64,000 bases of DNA, from the NCBI RefSeq assembly GCF_900115475.1, contig NZ_FOWP01000010.1:1-64000 (forward strand). The letters are read 5' to 3'. This DNA is from Ectopseudomonas composti. Its GTDB lineage: Bacteria; Pseudomonadota; Gammaproteobacteria; Pseudomonadales; Pseudomonadaceae. A program made the translations under genes and the position numbers. The notes beneath the pieces were generated by a model. It was not told the origin of the DNA and ran no database searches. It was given only the letters and a program-made list of their open reading frames with translations. How positions within the stretch are numbered: position 1 is the stretch's first letter; each line of letters starts with the position of its first letter. This document shows, piece after piece, positions 34,359 through 42,383 of the stretch.

Positions 34359-34494
34359 ATGGTACCCACGCTCTGCGTGGGCACCTGCACCTGGGACGCT
34401 CCGCGTCCCTCTTGGCGATGCTAGACGCAGCCTGAACCGCAGCGGACGCAGAGCGTCCTAGACTGTGCTTCCACGCGGAGCGTGGGAGCGATCA
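34359..34494. repeat. Dispersed palindromic element, variant copy
   Basis: Ends as in the family (CCCACGCTCTGCGTGGG left, CCACGCGGAGCGTGGGAGC right) but a different interior, with GGGACGCTCCGCGTCCC and GGACGCAGAGCGTCC as extra palindromes. Follows codA by 14 bases. Confidence 0.65.
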
Positions 34495-34550
34495 AAAGCC
34501 CCATAAACGACAGAAGAGCAGACACGATAATCCTCATGCGAACAGCGACC

Positions 34551-34609
34551 GTGGGAGCGGCTTCAGCCGCGATTACCCTTGAAGAGCTCGCAGCTGAAGC
34601 CGCTCCTAC
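34551..34609. repeat. REP pair (BIME-like)
   Basis: GTGGGAGCGGCTTCAGC and its inverted copy GCTGAAGCCGCTCCTAC (one mismatch), 25 bases apart: the classic Pseudomonas REP doublet with the GGAGCGGCTT core. Confidence 0.8.
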
Positions 34610-34624
34610 AATTGCTAAACCGCC

Positions 34625-35476
34625 CTACTCCACCCGCACGCTGGCGGTCATGCCGGCGCTTAGCACCATGCCCTCGGGCACTTCATCGAGCCTGATGCGC
34701 ACCGGAATGCGCTGCGCCAGGCGCACCCAGTTGAAGGTCGGCTCGACATCGGCCAGCAACTGCCCGTCCGGGCTGGCATTGCGGTCGGTGATACCGCGAC
34801 TGATGCTCTCCACCTCGCCACGAATCTGCTGATCACCGCCCATCAGCCAGACCTCGACCGGCGCGGCGACCTGAATGCGCGGCAGCTTGGTCTCCTCGAA
34901 ATACGCCTGCACGTAGAAGGAGTTGGTATCGACCAACGCCATCACCGCCTGCCCGGCATTCACGTAGTTACCCTGAGCCAGCACCAGGTTGGTGATCTGC
35001 CCATCGCGCGGGGCGTGCACTTCGCTACGTGCCAGATTCAGCTCGGCCACACGCAGGTCCGCCTGCGCTTCGCGGTATTCGCTACGCGCCATCTCGGCGT
35101 TGATCTGCGCGTTCTCCAGCAACTCGGCACTGATCGCCTGGGCGCCCAGGCGGGAACGGCGCGATGCCTCGTGTTCACGCAGGCTCAATTGCTGACGACG
35201 AATATCCACCACCGCCTTGGCTTTCTCTACCGCCGCCTGATAGCGGTCACGGTCGATGCTCATCAGCAGATCGCCCGCCTTGACCTGCTGGTTGTCGCGC
35301 ACCTTGAGTTCGACCACCCAGCCGGACACGTCCGGGGCGATGGTCACCACGTCGGCGCGCACGCGGGCGTCGCGCGTCCAGGGCGAATACATGTAGTGCT
35401 GCCAGATCCAGGAACCGGCGAAGATCGCCGCCACCACCATGGCCAGGGTGATGCCGACGCGGATGGTCGAACGCAT
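34625..35476 (-). CDS. HlyD/AaeA-type membrane fusion protein
   Basis: 283 aa: an N-terminal membrane anchor (VGITLAMVVAAIFAGSWIW), a biotinyl-lipoyl half motif (VTIAPDVSGWVVELKVRDNQQVKAGDLLMSID region), a coiled-coil hairpin rich in Ala/Arg/Glu (residues 75-135), the second lipoyl half (APRDGQITNLVLAQGNYVNAG) and a beta-barrel. It would link the inner-membrane pump to an outer-membrane channel. Start at 35476 with a purine-rich AGGAGA upstream. Last of three genes with DUF1656 and FUSC proteins, the AaeXAB arrangement. Confidence 0.92.
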   Translation of the reverse strand: MRSTIRVGITLAMVVAAIFAGSWIWQHYMYSPWTRDARVRADVVTIAPDVSGWVVELKVRDNQQVKAGDLLMSIDRDRYQAAVEKAKAVVDIRRQQLSLREHEASRRSRLGAQAISAELLENAQINAEMARSEYREAQADLRVAELNLARSEVHAPRDGQITNLVLAQGNYVNAGQAVMALVDTNSFYVQAYFEETKLPRIQVAAPVEVWLMGGDQQIRGEVESISRGITDRNASPDGQLLADVEPTFNWVRLAQRIPVRIRLDEVPEGMVLSAGMTASVRVE

Positions 35477-35487
35477 GCTTTCTCTCC

Positions 35488-35691
35488 TTAATGCGTCAGG
35501 GCAGCGATTACCGCCGCCAGCACGCAGACATACAAGGCACAATCGAACAGGGCTTCGTGCCAAATCCAGCGCGATAGCCCGACACGCTGCAAGCCCAGGC
35601 GCAACACGCCGGTCAGCAACAGTGCCAATACCGCGTAGGCCGCCATCGGGCTGAGCAATACGCCGCCCAGCGACCATTCATGCAAACCCAT
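35488..35691 (-). CDS. DUF1656 small membrane protein (AaeX-like)
   Basis: 67 aa with two hydrophobic helices (PMAAYAVLALLLTGVLRL and FDCALYVCVLAAVIAAL) and the HEWSLGGVLLSP opening of DUF1656. These proteins accompany AaeAB-type efflux pumps; their role is unclear. The start overlaps the end of the FUSC gene by 14 bases and the stop lies 11 bases before the fusion-protein gene. Confidence 0.88.
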   Translation of the reverse strand: MGLHEWSLGGVLLSPMAAYAVLALLLTGVLRLGLQRVGLSRWIWHEALFDCALYVCVLAAVIAALTH

Positions 35692-37666
35692 TAGCCCCTC
35701 CTCTTAGTTGGCACCACTGGCGCCAGCCGCTCTGCAGCTGCAACAGCGCCGCTTCGGCCAGGCGCTTGTCGATGCTCGGCGTGCAGGCGCGCAGGGCCTC
35801 CTGCAGCTCGGCCGCCGCGGCGTTCAGATCATCTTCACGGCCTGGTGCGGGACCACGTTCCAACACGTCATCGAGGCGCTCCAGAAAGCTCTGCTGTGAC
35901 TGAGCCAGGCCAACATCGGCATTGGCCAGGCACTTGCGCAGGTGCAGCAACTCGTCACCCAGATCGAGACCGGCGACGCCATCGTCCCAGCCGCTGCGCG
36001 TCTGATCCGGCCGCGCCGGATAGTGCCGCGCCAATTGGATCAGACGATCGGCCATGCGCCCGCCGAACCAGTTTTCGGCGCGCCCCAGATCGCGACGAGT
36101 CAGACGCCCCAGGTCGGTCAGAATCGCCTGCATCAGGCGCCGGCCATGCCACACGGGATTGCGCAGCACCACCAACCTGAAGGCCATCACCGCACAGCCC
36201 ACACCCATTAGCATGCCGGGGGCTTCATTGAGGAAGAACTCGACGTTGTAGCCAACGCCCGGCGCCGGCAGGCAGAGCACGATGAAGTGCAGGCAGAACG
36301 AGGTCGAGGTCGCAGCCGTAGCCGGTTTGGCCATGCCCAGCACGCCGAAGAACAGCGGCACGCCGAGCACCATGCAGAGCATCACGAAGCCGTCGATCTG
36401 CGGCATCAGAATCTGCCCGACGAAGAACGCCACCGGCAGCGCGTAAAAGATGCCGCGCAGGAACATCATGCCGATCTGCGGCGCTGCTTCGAGCCGCGCG
36501 AACAGGCTGCAAACCACGCAGGCCAGGAGCAGCGCGCCGGTGGCGTGCGTCCAGCCAGTGGCCAGCCAGAACGCCGCCAGAACCAGGAAGGTCAGGGCAC
36601 TGCGCGAGCCATACACCAGCGCGGTCTGCCAGTCGTAATGCCAGGACAAGGCCCGCGGCGCATCAGCCGGTGCCTTACCCTCCTCGACCGCAAGCAAGGC
36701 ACGGCCGGCATCCTCGACCCGCAACAGCAGCACCATCAGCCGCTCCAGGCACAATTGCTGACCACTGCTCAGTTCACCGTCCTGCGCGGCCTGGCGCAGT
36801 TGCTCGACCAGCTCCAGCAGACCTGCAGGCTGCTCCTGCTGCAGACGCTCATCCACCACTTGCAGCCAGGGAGCAACGGCCTGCGCTTCGGTGCTGCTCA
36901 ACTGTCGCCACTGCCGCGCTACCCCGCGAGCCAGGCGTAGCATGCCGAGCAGATCACGACTCAATACCCGCAACGCCACAGCACGCTGGCGACCACGCGC
37001 GCCCTCGAACCAGGCGTGCTCACGCTGTGCATCCACGGCAACGATACGCGCCAGCACTTCCAGCAGACCTTGCCGCGAGTCAACCTCACCCGCCAGGGCC
37101 TGGCGCGACGCGGCGACGCCGGCCTGCCAGGCGTTGCGCGCCTGCTGCGCCAGCTGCCTCTCGACCCGCTGCGGCCAGAGCAAGGCGCTGCTCAGGGTGG
37201 CGCAGATGATGCCCAGGCAGATTTCCGTGCAACGGGCGATGGCCTCATCGAACACAACGTGCGGCTTGCCGATGGCCGGCAAGGCGATGATCGCCACGGT
37301 GTAGCCGGCCAGTACGAAGGAATACGACCAGGCGCTGCGCAGCATGGTCGAGGATGCCGTGCACAGCGCCAGCCACAAGGCGAACGCCAGTATGAACAAC
37401 AGCGGCGCCTGGGCGAACAACCCCATCATCACCACCGCCATGAAGGTGCCTACCAGCGTGCCGAGCAGCCGCGCCAGCCCCTTCTGCACCACCATGCCAG
37501 ACAGCGGCTGGGCGACGATGAAGGCGGTCATCAGCGCCCATTGCGGCTGCTCCAGACCGAAACGCAGCGCGCACCAGAGCGCCAGACCGCCACCGAGCAG
37601 GGTCTTGATGGCGAATTGAACGGCTTGCGAGCTTGGCGCCAGAAACGCCAGCAAGGAATCACGCAC
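35678..37666 (-). CDS. FUSC-family efflux pump (AaeB-like)
   Basis: 662 aa in the FUSC/aromatic acid exporter family: two blocks of about five or six helices (residues 20-165 and 360-505), each followed by a large cytosolic domain. The opening KTLLGGGLALWCALRFGLEQPQWALMTAFIVAQPLSGMV is characteristic. I start at the GTG at 37666 (VRDSLLAFLAP); a TTG at 37690 is also in frame. First gene of the unit with DUF1656 and HlyD partners. AaeAB in E. coli exports hydroxylated aromatic acids; the cargo here is not known. Confidence 0.9.
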   Translation of the reverse strand: MRDSLLAFLAPSSQAVQFAIKTLLGGGLALWCALRFGLEQPQWALMTAFIVAQPLSGMVVQKGLARLLGTLVGTFMAVVMMGLFAQAPLLFILAFALWLALCTASSTMLRSAWSYSFVLAGYTVAIIALPAIGKPHVVFDEAIARCTEICLGIICATLSSALLWPQRVERQLAQQARNAWQAGVAASRQALAGEVDSRQGLLEVLARIVAVDAQREHAWFEGARGRQRAVALRVLSRDLLGMLRLARGVARQWRQLSSTEAQAVAPWLQVVDERLQQEQPAGLLELVEQLRQAAQDGELSSGQQLCLERLMVLLLRVEDAGRALLAVEEGKAPADAPRALSWHYDWQTALVYGSRSALTFLVLAAFWLATGWTHATGALLLACVVCSLFARLEAAPQIGMMFLRGIFYALPVAFFVGQILMPQIDGFVMLCMVLGVPLFFGVLGMAKPATAATSTSFCLHFIVLCLPAPGVGYNVEFFLNEAPGMLMGVGCAVMAFRLVVLRNPVWHGRRLMQAILTDLGRLTRRDLGRAENWFGGRMADRLIQLARHYPARPDQTRSGWDDGVAGLDLGDELLHLRKCLANADVGLAQSQQSFLERLDDVLERGPAPGREDDLNAAAAELQEALRACTPSIDKRLAEAALLQLQSGWRQWCQLRGGANGFA

Positions 37667-37841
37667 GATGGCTACCTGAAGAAATCTCAACTCTGAACAT
37701 AGCTGTAGCGATTGGGTTCCGCCTCCATGCGAAAACCAATTATTAGCTAGCTAACTATATCTGTCCAGAGGGTCAATTCGCTCAGATCAGTTGAACGCGA
37801 CAGCCCGGCGCCTTACCAGCAACGATTGCGGGCAAAAAAAA

Positions 37842-37859
37842 GGGCGACCGAAGTCGCCC
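37842..37859 (-). terminator. Rho-independent terminator of ccoM
   Basis: GGGCGAC-CGAA-GTCGCCC; on the minus strand the stem is followed by eight T. It ends the ccoM transcript 34 bases past its stop. Confidence 0.9.
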
Positions 37860-37892
37860 GAATTGCCTTGCGTGCCCATTGAACCGGAAGGA

Positions 37893-38009
37893 TCAGCTCT
37901 GCTTGCGCTTGTGCGCATCCTTCCAGATGAAGTAACCAACACCCCCGAAGAACGCGACCATCAGAAGAACGGTGCCGACTCCGGCGAGAACCACTGTATC
38001 GACGAACAT
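37893..38009 (-). CDS. ccoM: CcoM-like cbb3 oxidase small subunit
   Basis: A 38-aa single-helix membrane protein: MFVDTVVLAGVGTVLLMVAF, then a Gly-rich stretch and FIWKDAHKRKQS. The F-D-x-V-V-x-A-G start and the FIWKD-x-x-K-K end match CcoM, the small subunit found in the Pseudomonas stutzeri cbb3 cytochrome oxidase structure. GGAGG lies upstream of the ATG. It is monocistronic, with its own terminator, and has a perfect Anr/Fnr box 67 bases upstream, so expression should rise at low oxygen, like cbb3 oxidase itself. No ccoNOQP genes are nearby. Confidence 0.85.
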   Translation of the reverse strand: MFVDTVVLAGVGTVLLMVAFFGGVGYFIWKDAHKRKQS

Positions 38010-38075
38010 GGCTGCCTCCTGTTGTGCCTGTCTGTCTGGGATGGCTTCACGTTATCAGCGCTGGCGGCGGGAAAA

Positions 38076-38089
38076 TTGATCTGGATCAA
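38076..38089 (-). promoter_or_regulatory. Anr/Fnr box upstream of ccoM
   Basis: TTGAT-CTGG-ATCAA is a perfect match to the Fnr/Anr consensus TTGAT-N4-ATCAA, 67 bases before the ccoM start, where a class II activator site is expected. Confidence 0.85.
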
Positions 38090-38126
38090 TGGCTGACGAG
38101 CAGGCGTGACCAGGCCGGTGGGAATA

Positions 38127-38140
38127 CTGACCCAGGTCAA
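38127..38140 (-). promoter_or_regulatory. Second, weaker Anr/Dnr-like site
   Basis: On the minus strand TTGAC-CTGG-GTCAG, a near-palindrome with the same spacing and the same CTGG spacer as the box at 38076, centred 51 bases further from ccoM. Confidence 0.5.
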
Positions 38141-38208
38141 GAAATCGAGGGTGTGCGAGGCGGGAGGCGCGACCCTGCGGCCGCATGCAGCGGGAAATGC
38201 AAAGGCGC

Positions 38209-38370
38209 TCAGCGCTTCTTCGGCTTGCTCTTGGACTTCTTCTTGGCCTTGCCAATCGGCAACACCTGCTCGAAGACCTGACGCATCTCGTTGAGGCGCT
38301 TGTCGTTGAGGTCATGGATACGCTTGTCGCGCTCGGCGGCGAAATCGATCAGCTTGTCGTCATTGCTCAT
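38209..38370 (-). CDS. Small Lys-rich hypothetical protein (53 aa)
   Basis: MSNDDKLIDFAAERDKRIHD, then a helical stretch and a strongly basic tail (KAKKKSKSKPKKR), which suggests contact with nucleic acid or an acidic surface. It overlaps the end of alkB by 4 bases, so it is translated from the same mRNA. I do not know its function. Confidence 0.7.
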   Translation of the reverse strand: MSNDDKLIDFAAERDKRIHDLNDKRLNEMRQVFEQVLPIGKAKKKSKSKPKKR

Positions 38371-38966
38371 AGCGGAAACCGGATCAGGCGAAAGGTCAGA
38401 TTCAGGCGTGGCGCGCAGGCTTGTCGCGTCTTCGCCACTTGATGTTGCCAATGATGCTGGGTCGGCCCGCGCATGACCAGTAGCGAAGCGTGCTCCAGCG
38501 TCAGCGAATGTTCGATGCGCGTACTGCCGACGCGGCGTAGGTCGAAACGGCGGCTGCCGCCCAGGTTGAGCGAGGCGATCAGCGGATTGCGCCCCAGCTC
38601 CGACTCGGCATCGCTGTGCCAGCCCATGGAGTCCTGGCCGTCGCGATAATAGTTGAGCAGCACAGCATTGAGCGGTTGCCCGACTTCTTTCTCGAGCCGT
38701 TGGCGAATCTCGCTCAGCAGCGGCGTCCAGGGCAAGGGTTCGTGAAGCTTCCCGGAATAGCGATAACGCGCCTCGGGCTCGCCATACCAAGCCGTCAACC
38801 GAGGGGTTCGGTGATAACGGCCGTGGATGAATAGTTCCGGCTGTTGCCAGGGTGTCTGCTCAACCAACGCGTGCAGCCAGCTATCGGCGAGCGCGGGGTC
38901 AACCCAGCCGGGCAGATAGTCCAGCTCGGCATCGGCAAGTGCGGGCAAGGGGTCGGCGAACAGCAT
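38367..38966 (-). CDS. alkB: AlkB-type 2-oxoglutarate/Fe(II) dioxygenase
   Basis: A 199-aa dioxygenase that reverses alkylation of DNA or RNA bases. Iron ligands are in MGWHSDAE (His and Asp) and HWQHQVAKT (His); PRLNLTFRLI carries the Arg pair that binds 2-oxoglutarate, and NAVLLNYYRDGQDSMGWH is the AlkB homologue signature. Size and NYY motif fit the AlkB/ALKBH2-3-like group. A small basic protein is translated directly after it. Confidence 0.92.
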   Translation of the reverse strand: MLFADPLPALADAELDYLPGWVDPALADSWLHALVEQTPWQQPELFIHGRYHRTPRLTAWYGEPEARYRYSGKLHEPLPWTPLLSEIRQRLEKEVGQPLNAVLLNYYRDGQDSMGWHSDAESELGRNPLIASLNLGGSRRFDLRRVGSTRIEHSLTLEHASLLVMRGPTQHHWQHQVAKTRQACAPRLNLTFRLIRFPL

Positions 38967-39000
38967 GACGATCTACATGAACGAGAATGAAAGGAGTGTC

Positions 39001-39294
39001 TCAGACTTCAACGTCTACCCACAGCCCTTGTCGTGGCAGATCCCCCAGCGCCTGCTCCACCTCTTCCGGCTCGGCCTCGGCCAACTGTTCCGGGGTGTAG
39101 CCGCGCCGCTGGCGCCGGCGCTGCTCTTCACGCAGCAGCTCTTCGGTCTCCTGCGGGTGACGCTTGTCCAGGCTCAGCGCACTTTCCTTGGCGCTGCCCT
39201 CGGCCGGGGTCACCGGAGGAATCTCGGGTTTGGGCTTGATCACGTCTTGCGTGGCCGTGACCGGCACCAGGCTGTGGGGGATCGGTGGCAGCAT
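39001..39294 (-). CDS. Hypothetical charged protein (97 aa)
   Basis: Begins LPPIPHSLVPVTATQDVIKP and continues with a Pro-rich stretch, then a very Arg/Glu-rich helix (EELLREEQRRRQRRGYTPEQ) and an acidic end. Probably disordered or coiled. A conserved small protein of pseudomonads by my recollection, with no known function. Lies between alkB and the divergent rapA gene; AGGAGG precedes its start. Confidence 0.7.
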   Translation of the reverse strand: MLPPIPHSLVPVTATQDVIKPKPEIPPVTPAEGSAKESALSLDKRHPQETEELLREEQRRRQRRGYTPEQLAEAEPEEVEQALGDLPRQGLWVDVEV

Positions 39295-39460
39295 GAAACA
39301 GCACCTCCTTTGGTCAGGCTGTCGGCGCCGGGAGCCCCGACTTTAGGAGGCGCTCGCTACACTTTCGACTGACGGACGCATCGATAGTGCCACGACCGCT
39401 TTGGCCATGGCGCGGCATCCGTTACCATAGCCGGCTTTTTCACGCGGGAGACAGACAGGC

Positions 39461-42304
39461 ATGGCGCAATATCAACCGGGGCAACGCTGGATCAGTGACA
39501 GCGAAGCGGAATTGGGTCTGGGAACCATCCTCGCCGAGGACGGCCGCCTGCTCACCGTGCTCTACCCGGCCACCGGCGAAACCCGCCAGTACGCCACGCG
39601 CAATGCCCCGCTGACCCGTGTGCGCTTCGCCCCAGGTGATGAGATTACTCACTTCGAGGGCTGGAAGCTCACCGTGCAGGAGGTCGAAGACATCGACGGC
39701 CTGATGGTCTACCACGGTCTCAATGCCCAGCATCAGCCGGTCACCATGCCGGAAACCCAGCTGTCGAACTTCATCCAGTTCCGCCTGGCCAGCGACCGCC
39801 TGTTCGCCGGCCAGATCGACCCGCTGGCCTGGTTCGCCCTGCGTTACCACAGTCTGGAGCACAACAGCCGCTTGCTGCAGTCCTCGCTCTGGGGCCTGGG
39901 TGGCGCTCGTGCCCAGCCGATCGCCCACCAGTTGCACATCGCCCGTGAAGTGGCCGACCGCATCGCCCCGCGCGTGCTGCTGGCCGACGAAGTGGGCTTG
40001 GGCAAGACCATCGAAGCCGGCCTGGTGATCCATCGTCAGCTGCTCTCCGGTCGCGCCAGTCGCGTACTGATCCTGGTGCCGGAAAACCTGCAGCATCAGT
40101 GGCTGGTGGAAATGCGCCGGCGCTTCAACCTCGACGTGGCGCTGTTCGACGCCGAGCGCTTCATGGAAAGCGACGCCAGCAACCCCTTCGAGGATTGCCA
40201 ATTGGCACTGGTCGCCCTGGAGTGGTTGAAGGACGACGAGAAGGCGCAGGATGCGCTGTTCGCCGCCGGCTGGGACCTGCTGGTGGTCGACGAAGCCCAC
40301 CACCTGGTCTGGCACCCGGAGCAGGCCAGTGCCGAATACTCGCTGGTCGAACAACTGGCCGAGGTCATCCCCGGCGTACTGCTGCTCACCGCCACCCCCG
40401 AGCAACTGGGCCAGGATAGCCACTTCGCGCGCCTGCGCTTGCTCGACTCTAACCGTTTCCATGACCTGGAAGCCTTCCGCGCCGAAAGCAGCCAATACCG
40501 TCCTGTGGCCGAAGCGGTGCAGGAACTGCTCGACCAGGGCAAGCTCAGCGCCCAGGCACGCGATGCCATCGGCGGCTTCCTCGGCGACGAAGGTCGCGCA
40601 CTGCTCGATGCCATCGATACCGGCGACGACGAGGCGCGCGCGCGCCTGGTGCGCGAGCTGCTGGATCGCCACGGCACCGGCCGCCTGCTGTTCCGCAACA
40701 CCCGCGCCGCCGTGCAGGGCTTCCCTGATCGCGAGCTGCACCCCTACCCGCTGCCGAGCCCGGACGAATACCTCGAGCTGCCGCTGGGCGAGCACGCCGA
40801 GCTGTACCCGGAAGTCAGCTACCAGGCGCAGGACGACGTCGACGACGAGCAACGCTGGTGGCGTATCGACCCGCGCGTCGAATGGCTGATCGACACCCTG
40901 AAGATGCTCAAGAAATTCAAGGTGCTGGTGATCTGCGCCCACGCCGAAACCGCTCTGGATCTGGAAGACGCCTTGCGGGTGCGCTCCGGCATCCCGGCCA
41001 CGGTGTTCCACGAGGGCATGAGCATCCTCGAGCGCGACCGCGCCGCCGCCTACTTCGCCGATGAGGAATTTGGCGCCCAGGTGCTGATCTGTTCGGAAAT
41101 CGGCTCCGAAGGCCGCAACTTCCAGTTCGCCCACCACCTGGTACTGTTCGACCTGCCGGCGCACCCGGATCTGCTCGAACAACGCATCGGCCGCCTCGAC
41201 CGTATCGGCCAGAAACACCGCATTCAGCTGCACGTGCCCTACCTGGAAAACAGCCCGCAGGAGCGCCTGTTCCAGTGGTATCACCAGGCGCTGAATGCCT
41301 TCCTCGCCACCTGCCCCACCGGCAACGCCCTGCAGCACCAGTTCGGCCCGCGCCTGCTGCCGCTGCTGGAAAACGGCGACGATGGCCAGTGGCAGCAACT
41401 GGTGGACGAGGCCACCGCCGAGCGCATTCGCTTGGAAGGTGAGCTGCACAGCGGCCGCGACCGCCTGCTGGAGCTGAACTCCGGCGGTGCCGGCGAAGGT
41501 GAGGCGCTGGTTGAGGCCATCCTCGAGCAGGACGACCAGTTCACCCTGCCGATTTACATGGAAGAGTTGTTCAACGCCTTCGGCATCGACAGCGAAGACC
41601 ACTCCGACAACGCCCTGATCCTGCGCCCTAGCGAGAAAATGCTGGACGCCAGCTTCCCCCTCGGCGACGACGAGGCGGTCACCGTGACCTACGACCGCGA
41701 GCAGGCTCTGGCCCGCGAAGATATGCAATTCCTCACCTGGGAACATCCCATGGTGCAGGGCGGCATGGATCTGGTGCTATCCGGCTCGATGGGCAACACC
41801 GCCGTCGCGCTGATCAAGAACAAGGCGCTGAAACCCGGCACCGTGCTGCTGGAGCTGCTCTACGTCAGCGAAGTCGTTGGCCCGCGCAAGCTGCAATTGG
41901 GGCGTTTCCTGCCACCGGCGGCGCTGCGCTGCCTGTTCGACGCCAACGGCAACGACCTGGCAGCCAAGGTCGGTTTCGAAACCCTCAACGATCAACTGGA
42001 AAGCGTGCCGCGCGCCAGCTCCAACAAGTTCGTCCAAGCCCAGCGCGACGTGTTGGCCAAGCAGATCAACGATGCCGAAGCCAAAGTCATGCCGCGCCAT
42101 ATCGAGCGCGTGAGCGAGGCCAAACGTCGCCTGATCGCCGAACTGGACGAAGAACTGGCGCGCCTGGTGGCTCTGCAAGCGGTCAACCCGAGCGTACGCG
42201 ACAGCGAGATCGACGCCCTGCGCGAGCAGCGCGAACAGAGCCTGGCGATGTTCGACAAGGCCGCCCTGCGCCTGGAAGCAATTCGCGTACTGGTAGCGGG
42301 TTAA
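39461..42304 (+). CDS. rapA: RNA polymerase-associated ATPase RapA
   Basis: A 947-aa Swi2/Snf2 ATPase that binds RNA polymerase and promotes its recycling. N-terminal Tudor-like domains (QRWISDSEAELGLGTI), Walker A ADEVGLGKTIEAGL near residue 180, the DEAH box near residue 277 (VVDEAHHLVW), helicase C-terminal motifs EIGSEGRNFQFA and QRIGRLDRIGQ, and a long C-terminal domain. Length is close to the E. coli protein (968 aa). Monocistronic, with GGGAGA before the ATG and a palindromic element after the stop. Confidence 0.96.
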   Translation: MAQYQPGQRWISDSEAELGLGTILAEDGRLLTVLYPATGETRQYATRNAPLTRVRFAPGDEITHFEGWKLTVQEVEDIDGLMVYHGLNAQHQPVTMPETQLSNFIQFRLASDRLFAGQIDPLAWFALRYHSLEHNSRLLQSSLWGLGGARAQPIAHQLHIAREVADRIAPRVLLADEVGLGKTIEAGLVIHRQLLSGRASRVLILVPENLQHQWLVEMRRRFNLDVALFDAERFMESDASNPFEDCQLALVALEWLKDDEKAQDALFAAGWDLLVVDEAHHLVWHPEQASAEYSLVEQLAEVIPGVLLLTATPEQLGQDSHFARLRLLDSNRFHDLEAFRAESSQYRPVAEAVQELLDQGKLSAQARDAIGGFLGDEGRALLDAIDTGDDEARARLVRELLDRHGTGRLLFRNTRAAVQGFPDRELHPYPLPSPDEYLELPLGEHAELYPEVSYQAQDDVDDEQRWWRIDPRVEWLIDTLKMLKKFKVLVICAHAETALDLEDALRVRSGIPATVFHEGMSILERDRAAAYFADEEFGAQVLICSEIGSEGRNFQFAHHLVLFDLPAHPDLLEQRIGRLDRIGQKHRIQLHVPYLENSPQERLFQWYHQALNAFLATCPTGNALQHQFGPRLLPLLENGDDGQWQQLVDEATAERIRLEGELHSGRDRLLELNSGGAGEGEALVEAILEQDDQFTLPIYMEELFNAFGIDSEDHSDNALILRPSEKMLDASFPLGDDEAVTVTYDREQALAREDMQFLTWEHPMVQGGMDLVLSGSMGNTAVALIKNKALKPGTVLLELLYVSEVVGPRKLQLGRFLPPAALRCLFDANGNDLAAKVGFETLNDQLESVPRASSNKFVQAQRDVLAKQINDAEAKVMPRHIERVSEAKRRLIAELDEELARLVALQAVNPSVRDSEIDALREQREQSLAMFDKAALRLEAIRVLVAG

Positions 42305-42317
42305 ATACGCCCGCTCC

Positions 42318-42383
42318 GTAGGGTGCGCCGTGCGCACCAAGCGTGTGCACCGAAGAATTTCGGTGCGTACAGCGCACTCTACG
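42318..42383. repeat. GTAGGGTGCG palindromic element
   Basis: GTAGGGTGCGC (42318-42328) and GCGCACTCTAC (42373-42383), with CACCGAAG-AATTTCGGTG in the middle. The right arm contains the stop codon of the sigma factor gene. It lies between convergent genes and may terminate both. Confidence 0.7.

Noticed and set aside
39440..41746. A 768-codon minus-strand frame inside rapA
   Set aside because: Antisense to rapA motifs, with a composition typical of shadows.
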